A stretch of 64,000 bases of DNA from CADEED01 sp963842515 (GCA_963842515.1 CAWJGO010000002.1:1612001-1676000); one strand, 5' to 3'. Counted from the stretch's first letter, positions 46,004-55,222 are shown. Notes: generated by a model not told the origin, from the sequence alone. Program-made: numbers and translations.

Positions 46004-47496
46004 TCCATCCCGCGTTGCAGGCCCGGCACCACTGCCTCGATTTCCGCCACCGCGCGCAGACCGGACTCGATCGCGCCCTGCATCCAACCGGAGAAGTGCG
46101 ACAAGTGCTCACCGGCGAAGTGGATCCGGCCCTCGGGTCGCTCGGCGTCCAGGCAGATGCCGGTCATCTGACCGGGTGCGGGCAACGCGTATGCGCCCTT
46201 TGCCCACCGATGCTTGTGCCAGACGTGCACGAACATGCCTTCGTAGTTCGCCTTGAGCGCAGGATGCGCGCGCTCCATTTCGTCCATGAGGTATCGCTCG
46301 CGTGTCTCGGGGTCCATGTTCCCAACGCGCTCGCCCGTGCCTCCGCACAGGAACGACACTAACAATCCACGCGGCCCCGGTTGATCGTGCGTGAAATGCC
46401 AGATCTGTTGCGGTGTGTCCGAGTGGCCGAAGCCATTGAAGCCGTCATTCTCCCAATATCGCGTGCGCGACTGGATCGTGGCGCGCACGATGTTGTCGTA
46501 CGCGAGCTCCTTGATCACACGCCGCTTGCGCAGCGACAGTGACTGGAAGGTGACGTCGCGAAGCGCGGGGAAAGGAACCGTGCACAGCAGACGGTCCGCC
46601 TGGAAGGTCTCCAAGATTGCCCCGCGCGGCACGATCGCGCGCACGTGCTTGTCGTCCTGCTCGATCCTGACCACCGGCGCACCGTAGTGGATGGCTTCTT
46701 TCATCGTGGCCGCGAACGCACGTGGCAGGCGGTCGTTGCCGCCGACGATCTTCCACCGTGTCTTTTCCTGGGATTCATAGGCAATTTCACGCAAGGCCCA
46801 CAGGAATGAATAGCGGTCGTCTTTGGCGGTGGACCAAGGCCAGCTCATCAGGTCGGTGGCGGCCTCCGACGCCCCCTGCTCCCGCAGGTATTGCGCCGTG
46901 GTGACCGAATCGAATTTCCTGGCGACTGCCGATGCGAAGTCGATCTTGTACGGATCACCGAGCTCCGTAAGCGCGCCGCCGATATATTTCTCGAGCAGCG
47001 CCCATTGCCCGAGCGTTCTTTCGTCCGGCTTCAGAGCGAGCGGCGCTTCGCCCGCAATCCACTCGCCATCGACGTCGGCACGAATGCGTTTGCCGCCGAT
47101 GGAGTACATGCGCGAACCCGCGGGATAAAACGGGGTCAGCGGCAGGTCGAACTCGCGCACGTAACGCAGCGTGAGGTCGTGGTTGTCGGGGATGCGCGCG
47201 GCACCTACTTCGGCGTACAGGCCATCGGAAAAGGGTTCGCGTACCGTGAATATCCGCCCGCCCGGACGCTGCTGCGCCTCGAGGACGATGACGCCGTGGC
47301 CTGATTTGCGCAGCTCATACGCCGCGACCAGCCCGGCCAGCCCGGCGCCGATGATCAAGACCCTGTCGCGTTTGCCCGGGCGCAGCATGGTCGGCGCGCG
47401 CGGCGGTGATCCGGAGGCGCGCGCCGCCGAGGAAATCAGTCCCGCGGAAACGGCCCAGGCACCGAGCTTGAGCAGGTCACGTCGTGGAATGCGCAT
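45994..47496 (-). CDS. FAD-dependent amine oxidase
   Basis: A 500-residue flavin amine oxidase with a twin-arginine leader (MRIPRRDLLKLGAWAVSAGL). The FAD motif VLIIGAGLAGLVAAYELRKS is followed by VIVLEAQQRPGGRIFTVRE, the GG doublet of the monoamine oxidase family. The C-terminal FAD loop is GRIHFAGEHLSHFSGWMQGA. It oxidises an amine or amino acid in the periplasm with release of peroxide. It ends inside the 3' end of the convergent cytochrome/ankyrin gene (10-base overlap). The substrate is unknown. Confidence 0.87.
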   Translation of the reverse strand: MRIPRRDLLKLGAWAVSAGLISSAARASGSPPRAPTMLRPGKRDRVLIIGAGLAGLVAAYELRKSGHGVIVLEAQQRPGGRIFTVREPFSDGLYAEVGAARIPDNHDLTLRYVREFDLPLTPFYPAGSRMYSIGGKRIRADVDGEWIAGEAPLALKPDERTLGQWALLEKYIGGALTELGDPYKIDFASAVARKFDSVTTAQYLREQGASEAATDLMSWPWSTAKDDRYSFLWALREIAYESQEKTRWKIVGGNDRLPRAFAATMKEAIHYGAPVVRIEQDDKHVRAIVPRGAILETFQADRLLCTVPFPALRDVTFQSLSLRKRRVIKELAYDNIVRATIQSRTRYWENDGFNGFGHSDTPQQIWHFTHDQPGPRGLLVSFLCGGTGERVGNMDPETRERYLMDEMERAHPALKANYEGMFVHVWHKHRWAKGAYALPAPGQMTGICLDAERPEGRIHFAGEHLSHFSGWMQGAIESGLRAVAEIEAVVPGLQRGMDQS

Positions 47497-47556
47497 ACTG
47501 TTTTGATGCAGCAGGACTGTTGTTATTAGCCACGCGCGAGTGTGTCACGGAATTCG

Positions 47557-48021
47557 TCACCCCGGAGCTGACCGGCGCGCCTTGATGCTCGACGGCAGCA
47601 CCGTGAAATCGCTGGTTTTCTGCAGCAAATTCATTGCCGCCAGCAGCGCGGGCGGCGGCTCGATGAGCTTTCGCGCCGCCAGGTCCAGCCACCCGCCCGC
47701 GCTCGAGACGCGCGCGGCGAGCTTGCCATCGGAGCGGAAGATTTCGTGCCGCAGCAGGAAGCGGCTGCCGTCCGGCGCCTGGCCGGCCAATGCGTAATTC
47801 ACCTCGATCTGCTGCTGAAGCCCGACTTCCCTGAAGTATTCGACTTCGTCTTTCATGACGACCGGACCGATTCGCAGGCGCAGGAATTCCTCCACCGGAA
47901 AACCGTTAGCCATCAGGAACATCTGCCGCACATCGGCGGCCTTGTCCAGATAGGCCGTGTTCTTCATGTGCGAGTTGAAATCCATGTCTGCCCAACCGGC
48001 ATACAGAGTCTTGCTGTACAT
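47557..48021 (-). CDS. Acyl-CoA thioesterase, 4HBT hot-dog fold
   Basis: A 154-residue hot-dog protein. ATG 48021 (MYSKTLYAGWADMDFNSHMK) is chosen because GWADMDFNSHMKNTAYLD is the 4HBT active-site region (the D of WADMDFN-H). The later VVMKDEVEYFREVGLQQQIE and FLLRHEIFRSDGKLAA are strands of the hot-dog. It should hydrolyse acyl-CoA or an acyl-carrier thioester. It lies five bases after the metalloprotease gene on the same strand. Confidence 0.8.
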   Translation of the reverse strand: MYSKTLYAGWADMDFNSHMKNTAYLDKAADVRQMFLMANGFPVEEFLRLRIGPVVMKDEVEYFREVGLQQQIEVNYALAGQAPDGSRFLLRHEIFRSDGKLAARVSSAGGWLDLAARKLIEPPPALLAAMNLLQKTSDFTVLPSSIKARRSAPG

Positions 48022-48026
48022 GCGTC

Positions 48027-48929
48027 CTAACCTCGTGGCGACCAATCCCCCGCTCCGAAGAACTGGTGGATCACGCCGCCCAGACTTCCTCCATACACTT
48101 TCAGCGCCGCGGATTCCCCACCATCCTTGAACGAGGCGGTTCGTGCGAATTCCGCGAATGCGGAACTGTCATGGGCCAATGCGCGCACGCAATAACGAGC
48201 CAGCTCGTAGCTGAGGTCGTTGCCTTCATCAACGCGTTGGAACGAGAGCCCACTCCAGAATTCCTGGATGGTGGCGGCATTCCAGAACCGCGCATGCTCG
48301 GCAAGTCGCTGCGGGTCCATGCGCAGCGGACGGTTGCCGCACAGGTCGTCTTCCATGCTGACGGCGAGCCCTTCATTGAGCCACAACGGAAGCGGCAGGT
48401 TGCGGAGGTAACAATGGGTGAGCTCATGCGCCAGCGTCGCCTCTGTCTCCGCGATGTCGAAGAAGGGAATGGCCGTGTGTCCATAATCCGCATTCAGAAA
48501 CACACCCGAGCTCAGCGGGTGTTCACCGTCATCATAGAAATAGGCGCTGTATTCGTAGTACCTGTCGTGGGAATCGAAAAGCATCACCACGCATTTGCCG
48601 AGCGGCGCGGAGTCATCGACGCCGTGTAGTTTGATGCCGATCTGCTTCCACGCTCTCTCGGTGAAATTCCGCAACAAGGTCGTCTGGCGATCGTTCAGCG
48701 GACTCAGGAAGAAGAAATTCCCCGTCTCCGACAGCACGTAGGGTTTGTCCAGGTGGCGCACGGTTTGTTCCAGCCAGGCTCGCGCCGCAGCTGACCACAA
48801 CGCGCCTGGCTCCTTTTGCGGCTGTTCCGATATCAGACGGTCGACGGCTTGCCAGTCCGGGCGGGGGAATCCACCGACAACGGGCATGGGTACGCGTGCA
48901 GCGTCCAACTGGGACGGTGACTGAAACAT
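48027..48929 (-). CDS. Gluzincin-type metalloprotease-like protein
   Basis: A 300-residue protein with a zinc site LAHELTHCYLRN (H-E-x-x-H, about residues 166-171) and a third ligand Glu in WLNEGLAVSMED 19 residues later, as in gluzincins and DUF1570-like proteins. The preceding YYEYSAYFYDDGEHPLSSGV and VFLNADYGHTAIPFF are edge strands. No signal peptide is clear, so it may be cytoplasmic. The substrate is unknown. It is followed closely by the thioesterase gene. Confidence 0.75.
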   Translation of the reverse strand: MFQSPSQLDAARVPMPVVGGFPRPDWQAVDRLISEQPQKEPGALWSAAARAWLEQTVRHLDKPYVLSETGNFFFLSPLNDRQTTLLRNFTERAWKQIGIKLHGVDDSAPLGKCVVMLFDSHDRYYEYSAYFYDDGEHPLSSGVFLNADYGHTAIPFFDIAETEATLAHELTHCYLRNLPLPLWLNEGLAVSMEDDLCGNRPLRMDPQRLAEHARFWNAATIQEFWSGLSFQRVDEGNDLSYELARYCVRALAHDSSAFAEFARTASFKDGGESAALKVYGGSLGGVIHQFFGAGDWSPRG

Positions 48930-48992
48930 GGCGGGTAAGAGTACCCTTACCGCCGTGAACGAGCAGTTCTATCGCGAAACCGGCGCTAGTTG

Positions 48993-49532
48993 TCAGCGCA
49001 AGCTCAGGAACTGAAGATCGGTCCTGCCGGGGTGACAGATGACGGTGGGCCGGGACAGCTCATGCTGCGTGCTCGACGCGCCGAAAAGTCGCAGGCCGCG
49101 CCCCAGCAAACCTGAGATGACGCGGATCTTGAGCTCATCGCATAGATTCAACGCGATGCACTGATGGAAAGTGGATGGGCCACCGACCACCGTAACGCGC
49201 TTTTCTCCGGCGGCAGCCTGCGCCATTCTCACGGCTGCTTCGGGCCCGTCGGTGACGAACGAAATCGACAAACGCTCGTTCTGGCCTTTTGCCGCCTCTG
49301 CAGGGGGCTGATGGGTGAGAACGAATATCGGCACCTGGTACTCGTACCCCGTGAAATCGCCGTTCGCCATCTCGTAGGCGTTGCGGCCCATCACCACGGC
49401 GCCGGTCGCATCGATCATCTCGCGCAGCGCAGCCGTGCCGCGAAGTTCCTCGAGGGGATAAACGGAGCGCCCGGCTTCATCGGCGGCAAATCCGTCGAGC
49501 GTCATCGCCATATCCAGCATGACTGTTCCCAT
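48993..49532 (-). CDS. Dihydrofolate reductase / RibD C-terminal domain protein
   Basis: A 179-residue single-domain DHFR-like reductase: VMLDMAMTLDGFAADEAG (substrate loop), GAVVMGRNAYEMANGDF (NADPH loop), VPIFVLTHQPP and KRVTVVGGPSTFHQCI, and a C-terminal FLSL strand. Such stand-alone RibD_C proteins reduce pterins, flavin precursors or unknown aldehydes with NADPH; true folate reductases are usually encoded elsewhere. It stands alone between the metalloprotease and DOPA-dioxygenase-like genes. Confidence 0.82.
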   Translation of the reverse strand: MGTVMLDMAMTLDGFAADEAGRSVYPLEELRGTAALREMIDATGAVVMGRNAYEMANGDFTGYEYQVPIFVLTHQPPAEAAKGQNERLSISFVTDGPEAAVRMAQAAAGEKRVTVVGGPSTFHQCIALNLCDELKIRVISGLLGRGLRLFGASSTQHELSRPTVICHPGRTDLQFLSLR

Positions 49533-49569
49533 GTCATGACTCCTTAGTTAGGGCTCGCCGCGCCGTCGT

Positions 49570-49965
49570 TCAGTAGTCGACCTTGCCGAAGCGTGCAATC
49601 CCCTGATTCTGGCCTGGAGGATCGAGCACCGACTCATCGAGTGGCAATGGCTCGCCAATCCACTCCGCGAGGGTTGTATGGTCCGCCAGATCGTCGTCCG
49701 TGAGCGGATGGATCAACGCAGTGAGGCCGGTGGCGGCGATCATGGCGGCGATGTCCGGCACCGCGGAAGCCAGAAATTGAATCTCGAACTGGGGCTTGGG
49801 ATGCGGTCCGACACCCGTGTCGTACATCTTGCCCACCAGCACCAGATCCGGAAGTGCGCCGCGTAACAGAAGGTCATTGAACTCCTGGTGCAACCGCTCC
49901 GCCAGCGGCCAGGAAAACCGGTCGTAGTAAACGTGCGCGTGATATGGGTCGGTTGGATTCGTCAT
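49570..49965 (-). CDS. DOPA 4,5-dioxygenase-like protein
   Basis: A 131-residue protein of the DOPA-dioxygenase family: YHAHVYYDRFSWPLAERLH near the start, VGPHPKPQFEIQF in the middle and LIHPLTDDDLADHTTLAEWI late, giving the conserved histidines. Bacterial members may cleave catechols or act as lyases. ATG 49965 shares ATGA with the MFS transporter stop, so the two are expressed together and the transporter may bring in the substrate. The longer upstream frame overlaps the transporter and is rejected. Confidence 0.8.
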   Translation of the reverse strand: MTNPTDPYHAHVYYDRFSWPLAERLHQEFNDLLLRGALPDLVLVGKMYDTGVGPHPKPQFEIQFLASAVPDIAAMIAATGLTALIHPLTDDDLADHTTLAEWIGEPLPLDESVLDPPGQNQGIARFGKVDY

Positions 49966-51167
49966 GCTGGGGATCTTGCCCGAATTGGCACCGGCTTCGG
50001 GAACAGCAGCGCCAGTAGTACCGCGCCGATCGCCACCGCTGCCGAACCAATGTAGAGCCACGCGTAGGTGCCGAATGAGTCGAACACCCAGCCCCCCGCC
50101 ACGGGGCCGATCGCCATGCCGAGGCTGGAAAGCATGGTTGCCGCGCCGAACACCGTGCCCATGATGTGCTGGCCGAAGTAGTCGCGGGCAAGTGAAGCGT
50201 ACAACGGCATCACGCCTCCATAGGCGACGCCGAAAATCACCGCGAGCGCGTAGAATTCACCGAGCTCATTGACCCGAAGATAGGCGGCGATCGCGACTGC
50301 CTGCACCGCCAGCGCCGTCACTATCACGCGCTTCGCGCCGTAACGGTCCGCGAGCACGCCGAGCAACAGCCGCCCACCGAGCCCCGCGAGTCCCTCGACG
50401 CTATAGACGCTCACCGCCGCCATCGAACCGAGACCGCAATACATGGCGTAGCTCACCACATGGAAGATAGGCCCCGAATGCGCCGCGCAGCAGAGGAAGA
50501 AGGTGAATCCCAGTACGAGGAATTGTGGTGACGTCAGGGCCTCACCGACGGAAGTCTTGTTAGCGCGGACAGGTGTTCCCTGCTCCGAGGCGGCCGCGAC
50601 AACCGGCGGGCGCCGCACACCCAGCGCCGCCGGAATCAGCAGCGCCCAGGCAAGCACCCCGATGTAAAACATCGCCGGCCGCCAGCCGTTCGCGGTGATC
50701 AACCAGCTCGCGAGCGGCGAGACCGTGAGCGGTGCCATGCCCATGCCGGCCGAGACCAGCGAAACGGCGAGGTTGCGGCGCGTTTCGAACCAGCCCGTGA
50801 CCGTGGCGATCATCGGCGCGAAAAATGCGCTGGCCGCGAGGCCGACGAGCAGCCCATAGGTGAGTTGGAATTGCAGCAGAGTCGTCGTCCGGCTCGCCAG
50901 CGTGAGCCCAAGCCCCAGCAGCACCGCGCCACAGAGCGTGACGACGCGCGCGCCCCACCGATCGCTCGCCGCGCCCCAACCGAACGAGCCAAATGCCATG
51001 ACGAGGAAGTTGATCGTCATGGCGAACGAGATACCCGCGCGCGACCAGCCCGACTCCGTGGACATCGGCGCCAGGAACACCGCGAGCGAAAACATCGCGC
51101 CGAGGGCGACGCAGCCCATGAGTGCGCCGAGCGCGACGATTACCCAGCGGTACGGAGATTCGGTCAT
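49962..51167 (-). CDS. MFS transporter, monocarboxylate/oxalate-like
   Basis: A 401-residue inner-membrane protein with 12 helices, starting RWVIVALGALMGCVALGAMF. Loop 2-3 carries GWGAASDRWGARVV (the MFS D-x-x-G-x-R motif). The second half has GLGGRLLLGVLADRYGAKRV. The N-terminal SLAVFLAPMSTESGWSRAGI region matches the OFA/MCT subfamily of carboxylate carriers. It is paired with a DOPA-dioxygenase-like enzyme downstream (ATGA), suggesting uptake of an aromatic or carboxylic acid. Confidence 0.85.
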   Translation of the reverse strand: MTESPYRWVIVALGALMGCVALGAMFSLAVFLAPMSTESGWSRAGISFAMTINFLVMAFGSFGWGAASDRWGARVVTLCGAVLLGLGLTLASRTTTLLQFQLTYGLLVGLAASAFFAPMIATVTGWFETRRNLAVSLVSAGMGMAPLTVSPLASWLITANGWRPAMFYIGVLAWALLIPAALGVRRPPVVAAASEQGTPVRANKTSVGEALTSPQFLVLGFTFFLCCAAHSGPIFHVVSYAMYCGLGSMAAVSVYSVEGLAGLGGRLLLGVLADRYGAKRVIVTALAVQAVAIAAYLRVNELGEFYALAVIFGVAYGGVMPLYASLARDYFGQHIMGTVFGAATMLSSLGMAIGPVAGGWVFDSFGTYAWLYIGSAAVAIGAVLLALLFPKPVPIRARSPA

Positions 51168-51216
51168 GAAGCGGATTTCAGCACATCAAACAGGGAGACG
51201 GAACGTGATTCGTCGC

Positions 51217-52008
51217 TCAGGCGGCTGTCGGCCTTTTCCGTTTCCGCCATTTGCGCCAGATCCAGATGCCGAGAATCGCGAGCAGAATCCACGGCAGCAG
51301 ATATGCCAACGCTGTGATGAACATGGCAATCGCTTCGGAAAGGTTCACGCCAAAATCCGAGGTGGATTCCCCGATAGGATTCCAGAACGACCGGCTGCGG
51401 AACGAACTGATCTCGACATTGAGGATTTCCGTCTCGACACGCTGAACGAGCTGAGCCTGGCTGCCAGTGAGGTTCTCGATTTCACTCTGCACCTGCGCCA
51501 GCTCGCGAGTCAGTTTGATCAATGCATCGACGTCAGCATTGTTACGGCCCTGAAGCGCTTCCAGCTTCGCGCGGTACTCGCTGAGCATGGCAATCTTTTT
51601 CGCCGTGTCCTCGATGGGACCCGCGAGGTCCTCGGCAGTGGTGGACCGGCTGGCGATCTCGCCCTGGGCGGAAAGAACTGCGATCAAACTACGGACGCCC
51701 TTGGCACTGGCGCGAAATCTGAGTGAGGCTGAGGTGTATTCGCCGCGGTTGATCCGCGCCTCGAGGACGGCGCAGGATTCGGCCGCCGCCGCGCGGCAGG
51801 TTGCCTGCACTGAATCGAACAAGGGTGCGATCTTGTCGTCTTCCGCTTCGATCGCGAGGTTGTGCTGGTATGCCAGGTAACGATTCGCGGCGGCGGTCGA
51901 CTTGGCCTCTGATGCAGCGCCAGGCCCGGCGGCCGCGCGCTCCGCCTTCTGGGCGCAGCCGAATATCGGGACAAGCGCGACGAGCAAGACAAAGACGTGG
52001 CGCGTCAT
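51217..52008 (-). CDS. DUF4349 lipoprotein
   Basis: A 263-residue protein. ATG 52008 (MTRHVFVLLVALVPIFGC) ends in a lipobox Cys. The central region has ASLRFRASAKGVRSLIAVLS and a coiled coil (LIKLTRELAQVQSEIENLTG), and the end has one helix (ALAYLLPWILLAILGIWIW) with a basic tail WRKWRKRKR. This is the DUF4349 layout. Members are envelope proteins of unknown function, sometimes linked to stress sensing. It stands alone. Confidence 0.8.
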   Translation of the reverse strand: MTRHVFVLLVALVPIFGCAQKAERAAAGPGAASEAKSTAAANRYLAYQHNLAIEAEDDKIAPLFDSVQATCRAAAAESCAVLEARINRGEYTSASLRFRASAKGVRSLIAVLSAQGEIASRSTTAEDLAGPIEDTAKKIAMLSEYRAKLEALQGRNNADVDALIKLTRELAQVQSEIENLTGSQAQLVQRVETEILNVEISSFRSRSFWNPIGESTSDFGVNLSEAIAMFITALAYLLPWILLAILGIWIWRKWRKRKRPTAA

Positions 52009-52090
52009 GAACACCCTCCCAAACACGGCCTAGCTAGATACTACGCCGTCCGGCCGCCCGGGGCACGTCCAGGATGCGGGATCGCCAGGG

Positions 52091-52585
52091 TCAGCGCCCC
52101 TTCAATGCACGCGAAACGAAGATGGCCGTCGGCAATCCCACCAGAACGATGTGCCAGAAGGCGCTCACGTGCAGTTGCGCGAGCGGATAGATGCCGCGTC
52201 CGATCGCCGAGAGCGGCAGGATGACGTAGTTCATGGTCAGCAGAACGGCAATGCCGTGGATGATCGCGAGCGCGAGCCACTGCCGCGGCAGCCACTTCAC
52301 GCGGCTCACCACGAAATAGAGAATTGCGGCCGCCCCAAAGCAGATGAACCAGTGAAGTGCCGCGCCGAGCATGACCATTTCGAGTCCGCCGTCGCGCGCG
52401 CGCTGCCCCAGCAAACCACTGGCGACCCCTTTCCAGGGCTGCATCCACGAGCCGCCGGCCATCACGGTCTTGACCGTGGGATAGATGAAGTCCACCAGGC
52501 CCGCAAAGAATCCGCCGAGCAGGATGCCGCGCAACGCCGGGTTTTGGTAGTTAGATTGTGTGGTGGTCGCGGCAGTGGTGTTCAT
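52091..52585 (-). CDS. Conserved four-helix membrane protein, unknown
   Basis: A 164-residue protein with four hydrophobic segments (ILLGGFFAGLVDFIYPTV, LHWFICFGAAAILYFVVS, LALAIIHGIAVLLTMNYVIL, LHVSAFWHIVLVGLPTAIFV). It resembles small integral membrane proteins found in many proteobacteria, but I cannot name the family with confidence. There is no operon partner: flanking genes are 82 and 98 bases away. It probably sits in the inner membrane. Confidence 0.65.
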   Translation of the reverse strand: MNTTAATTTQSNYQNPALRGILLGGFFAGLVDFIYPTVKTVMAGGSWMQPWKGVASGLLGQRARDGGLEMVMLGAALHWFICFGAAAILYFVVSRVKWLPRQWLALAIIHGIAVLLTMNYVILPLSAIGRGIYPLAQLHVSAFWHIVLVGLPTAIFVSRALKGR

Positions 52586-52683
52586 GTTTCGCCTCTTCGT
52601 TCCGAAGAGACTACATCGTGCGCGCAGCGCTGCGAAGTGGCGCTGTTCATACGTCCCGAAGCCGGGCCGAACGCTCTAACTGC

Positions 52684-53199
52684 TCACATTCGTTCGCCGG
52701 GCAATTCGCTGGCTTGTTTCACCCAGGCGGCAAACTGAGCTTCGTCGGGCTTGTCATCTTCATGGATATCGAGGTAGCGCACTTCCTTTTGTCTGGATGC
52801 GCCCGGCGGCACGGGACTCAGCGAGGCGCCGCGGAAGAACGCCACCTTGATGTACTTCGCGAAGACATGCACGCCGAGGAACCAGCCCTCTCCCTCGATG
52901 CCATAGAGCGGTGAATTCCATTTCACCGCCTTGTACACGCGCGGAACGGTGCGCGAGATGAGTGCGTCGAGGCGGCGCCAGGCGCCACTCTTCCAGCCCG
53001 GCATCGCTGCAATGTAGGCCTGCACCGGGGCCTCGCCATAGCCTTTCGCAATCTGCGGGTTGCCGCCCGAGAGCAGCTTCGGTTTTGCCGCGACGCGCTT
53101 CGGGCCGGACGGCTTCGCAGCCTTTTTCGCGACTCTCTTTACGGCCCTCTTTGCGACCCTGACCGTTTTCCTGGCTTTGCTGGATTTTTTACCGGCCAT
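52684..53199 (-). CDS. DUF1801 protein with lysine-rich N-terminus
   Basis: A 171-residue protein. ATG 53199 gives MAGKKSSKARKTVRVAKRAV, a histone-H1-like lysine/alanine tail of about 45 residues. A DUF1801 (YdhG-like) domain follows: GEAPVQAYIAAMPGWKSG, then KAVKWNSPLYGIEGEGWFL and KYIKVAFFRGASL. DUF1801 has a small alpha/beta fold of unknown function; the basic tail may bind DNA or RNA. It follows the small membrane protein by two bases, the last gene of a four-gene cluster headed by an AraC-type regulator. Confidence 0.75.
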   Translation of the reverse strand: MAGKKSSKARKTVRVAKRAVKRVAKKAAKPSGPKRVAAKPKLLSGGNPQIAKGYGEAPVQAYIAAMPGWKSGAWRRLDALISRTVPRVYKAVKWNSPLYGIEGEGWFLGVHVFAKYIKVAFFRGASLSPVPPGASRQKEVRYLDIHEDDKPDEAQFAAWVKQASELPGERM

Positions 53200-53201
53200 G
53201 C

Positions 53202-53426
53202 TCACTCCGGATTCTGGACTGCAAGACGAACATACGGCAGCGCGAACATATAAAGACCGGTGAGCAAGAGCAAGGCAAGCGGCAGCAGCGGCGAGTAAGT
53301 CACCCAGGCAGGAGGCGTGCCCCGTGACATGGCGATGAAGTTGGCGATGACGGTCAGCGTAAAGATGATGGACAGCCAGCGGTGGACCTGCCGGATCCAC
53401 TTGCTAGTGGTGGAAGCCGTGTTCAT
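53202..53426 (-). CDS. Small two-helix membrane protein
   Basis: A 74-residue protein. ATG 53426 (MNTASTTSKWIRQVHRWLSI) shares ATGA with the VOC gene stop. Two hydrophobic helices (WLSIIFTLTVIANFIAMS, YSPLLPLALLLLTGLYMFAL) make an inner-membrane hairpin. WIRQVHRW resembles the start of PepSY-like or other small membrane proteins, but the family is not certain. It is co-transcribed with the VOC and DUF1801 genes. Confidence 0.6.
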   Translation of the reverse strand: MNTASTTSKWIRQVHRWLSIIFTLTVIANFIAMSRGTPPAWVTYSPLLPLALLLLTGLYMFALPYVRLAVQNPE

Positions 53427-53836
53427 CGAGCACCTCGCGCTTCCATCATCTTCCAACCGTTGCCGGACGGATCGCGGAAGTTGGCGTCCACGTTGCCGTA
53501 GCGCGCGACCGGTTCCTGTGTGAATTCCACTCCGCTGGCGCGCATTCGCTCGTAGGCGGCACGGCAGTCATCGACCTCGAGCACGAGCGGCGGCATGGCG
53601 CCCTTCGCGACGATCTCCCGGACAGTCTGCGCAGTGGCGACGTCGAGAATCGGTGGTCCCGGCTTATACAACCCGAGCTGGAAAGACGGCTGCTCCGGAT
53701 GCTGCACCGTGAGCCAGCGGTAGTCGCCGTTCTTTACGTCCGTGTGGACGCGAAATCCGAGCTTCGCGACATAGAACTCCCGCGCTTCGTCCTGATCGCG
53801 CACGTACAAACCCACCAAACCGACACCTTGACCCAT
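53423..53836 (-). CDS. VOC-family glyoxalase/bleomycin-resistance-like protein
   Basis: A 137-residue VOC protein: GLVGLYVRDQDEAREFYVAK, LGFRVHTDV, PLVLEVDDCRAAYERMRASG, and DANFRDPSGNGWKMME with its conserved D-P-x-G-N end. The two beta-alpha-beta-beta-beta modules form a metal-binding pocket. It could be an isomerase, a dioxygenase or a binding protein. It lies nine bases after the AraC-type regulator, which may control it. Confidence 0.85.
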   Translation of the reverse strand: MGQGVGLVGLYVRDQDEAREFYVAKLGFRVHTDVKNGDYRWLTVQHPEQPSFQLGLYKPGPPILDVATAQTVREIVAKGAMPPLVLEVDDCRAAYERMRASGVEFTQEPVARYGNVDANFRDPSGNGWKMMEARGAR

Positions 53837-53845
53837 GGGACCTCC

Positions 53846-54321
53846 TTATTTCTTGCTGGCCCGTTTTATACCGGCCGCCTCCTGCCGCCGCTTCTCCGAA
53901 ACTGCGATCTTGAGGTCGGGCCGGTGCGCGGCGATGAGGAAGCAGGCCGGCACCTGGTCGAGCGCGTACGGAGCAGCTTTCTCGCGCGCACGAAGCTCTC
54001 CCGGACTCTCGCCAATGACATCGCGGAATATGCGCCCGAACGTCCCGAGGCTTTTCCAGCCGGTCTCGAAGGCAATCGCGGTGATGGACAGCTCCGTGTC
54101 ACGAAGCAACGCCTTTGCCCGCTCGAGCCGGCGCGTGAGCAGGTAGCGGTGCGGCGGCACGCCGAAGGCATCCTTGAACGATCGCGCGAAGTGAGCCGCA
54201 GAGACGCGGCTCACGCGCGCCAGCCGTTCGACGGACCACTCCTCGTGCGAGGCGACATCCATGCGGTCTTTCGCCCGCAGCAGGCGGCGCAACAGTTCGG
54301 GGTCCTGGCTCGTGTGCCCAT
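53846..54321 (-). CDS. AraC-family transcriptional regulator
   Basis: A 158-residue protein that is mainly an AraC DNA-binding domain (two HTHs): WSVERLARVSRVSAAHFARS, FKDAFGVPPHRYLLTRRLER, AKALLRDTELSITAIAFETG and WKSLGTFGRIFRDVIGESPG. It lacks a normal ligand-binding N-terminal domain; a C-terminal tail of 45 residues follows. ATG 54321 is used because the upstream frame runs into the divergent amidotransferase gene. It probably controls the VOC/membrane/DUF1801 genes. Confidence 0.85.
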
Positions 54322-54370
54322 TCATCTCGTACCTTTTATACCCGCAGCCCGGCACAATTTGCGCCTTCTC

Positions 54371-55114
54371 ATGCGCAAACTCCTCGTGTTTCAACATTCC
54401 GCCCGCGAGCCACTGGGTGTGTTCGATCCCATGCTCCGCCGCGCGGGATTCCGCATCCGCTACGTCAATTTCTCGCGCCAGCCCGACCAGCGTCCCGACG
54501 TCAGCCGTTACAACGGACTCATCGTTCTCGGCGGACCGATGAACGTCGGCCAAGCCGATCGCTTTCCGCATCTAACCACCGAGATCGCCGCCATCCAGGA
54601 GGCGCTGGCACGCGGCATTCCGATTCTCGGCATCTGTCTGGGCGCGCAACTGCTGGCCGCGGCGCTCGGCGCCAACGTGCGGCCCAACAATGTGCGCGAG
54701 ATCGGCTGGTATCGCCTGCATCCAACGGCCGCCGCCGGTGCAGATCCCCTGTGCCGCCACCTCGATGGCGACCCGCACGTGTTCCAGTGGCATGCATACA
54801 CGTTTGACCTTCCGCCAGGCGCCGTGCACCTCGCCAGTACCCCGGCCTGCCTCAACCAGGCATTTCGATTCGGCGATCGCGCCTATGGTCTGCAATTCCA
54901 CCTGGAAGCCGACGAGAATTTGATACAGCGCTGGCTGCACGTGCCCGAGTATCGAAGCGAGGCCGAGAATGCCGGTCCCGAACATCATCTCGAGCACATA
55001 TTGCGCGACACGCACCACCACGCGCCGCGTGCGCTGACCTTGAGCGAGCGCGTCTTCGGGGAGTTCATCGAGTTGTTAGGTTGGCGGCGGCGGATGCGGC
55101 TCGGGAGCCTATGA
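54371..55114 (+). CDS. Class I glutamine amidotransferase (GMP synthase-like)
   Basis: A 247-residue stand-alone class I amidotransferase: GLIVLGGPMNVGQADRFPHL, then the nucleophile elbow GIPILGICLGAQLLAAALGA, then GLQFHLEADENLI giving His and Glu of the triad. Such proteins release ammonia from glutamine or hydrolyse gamma-glutamyl compounds such as gamma-glutamyl-putrescine. ATG 54371 is used; the upstream part of the frame overlaps the AraC gene on the other strand and is rejected. Confidence 0.85.
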   Translation: MRKLLVFQHSAREPLGVFDPMLRRAGFRIRYVNFSRQPDQRPDVSRYNGLIVLGGPMNVGQADRFPHLTTEIAAIQEALARGIPILGICLGAQLLAAALGANVRPNNVREIGWYRLHPTAAAGADPLCRHLDGDPHVFQWHAYTFDLPPGAVHLASTPACLNQAFRFGDRAYGLQFHLEADENLIQRWLHVPEYRSEAENAGPEHHLEHILRDTHHHAPRALTLSERVFGEFIELLGWRRRMRLGSL

Positions 55115-55222
55115 CGAGCGCCACGGTTTACTGTTTGCCTGCTGCATTTGGACGGCCAGGATCGCAGTGTACAAAGCCCAAACGTAGGAGTTGCGATCCT
55201 GCTCGAACCACCTCGAAGTGAT

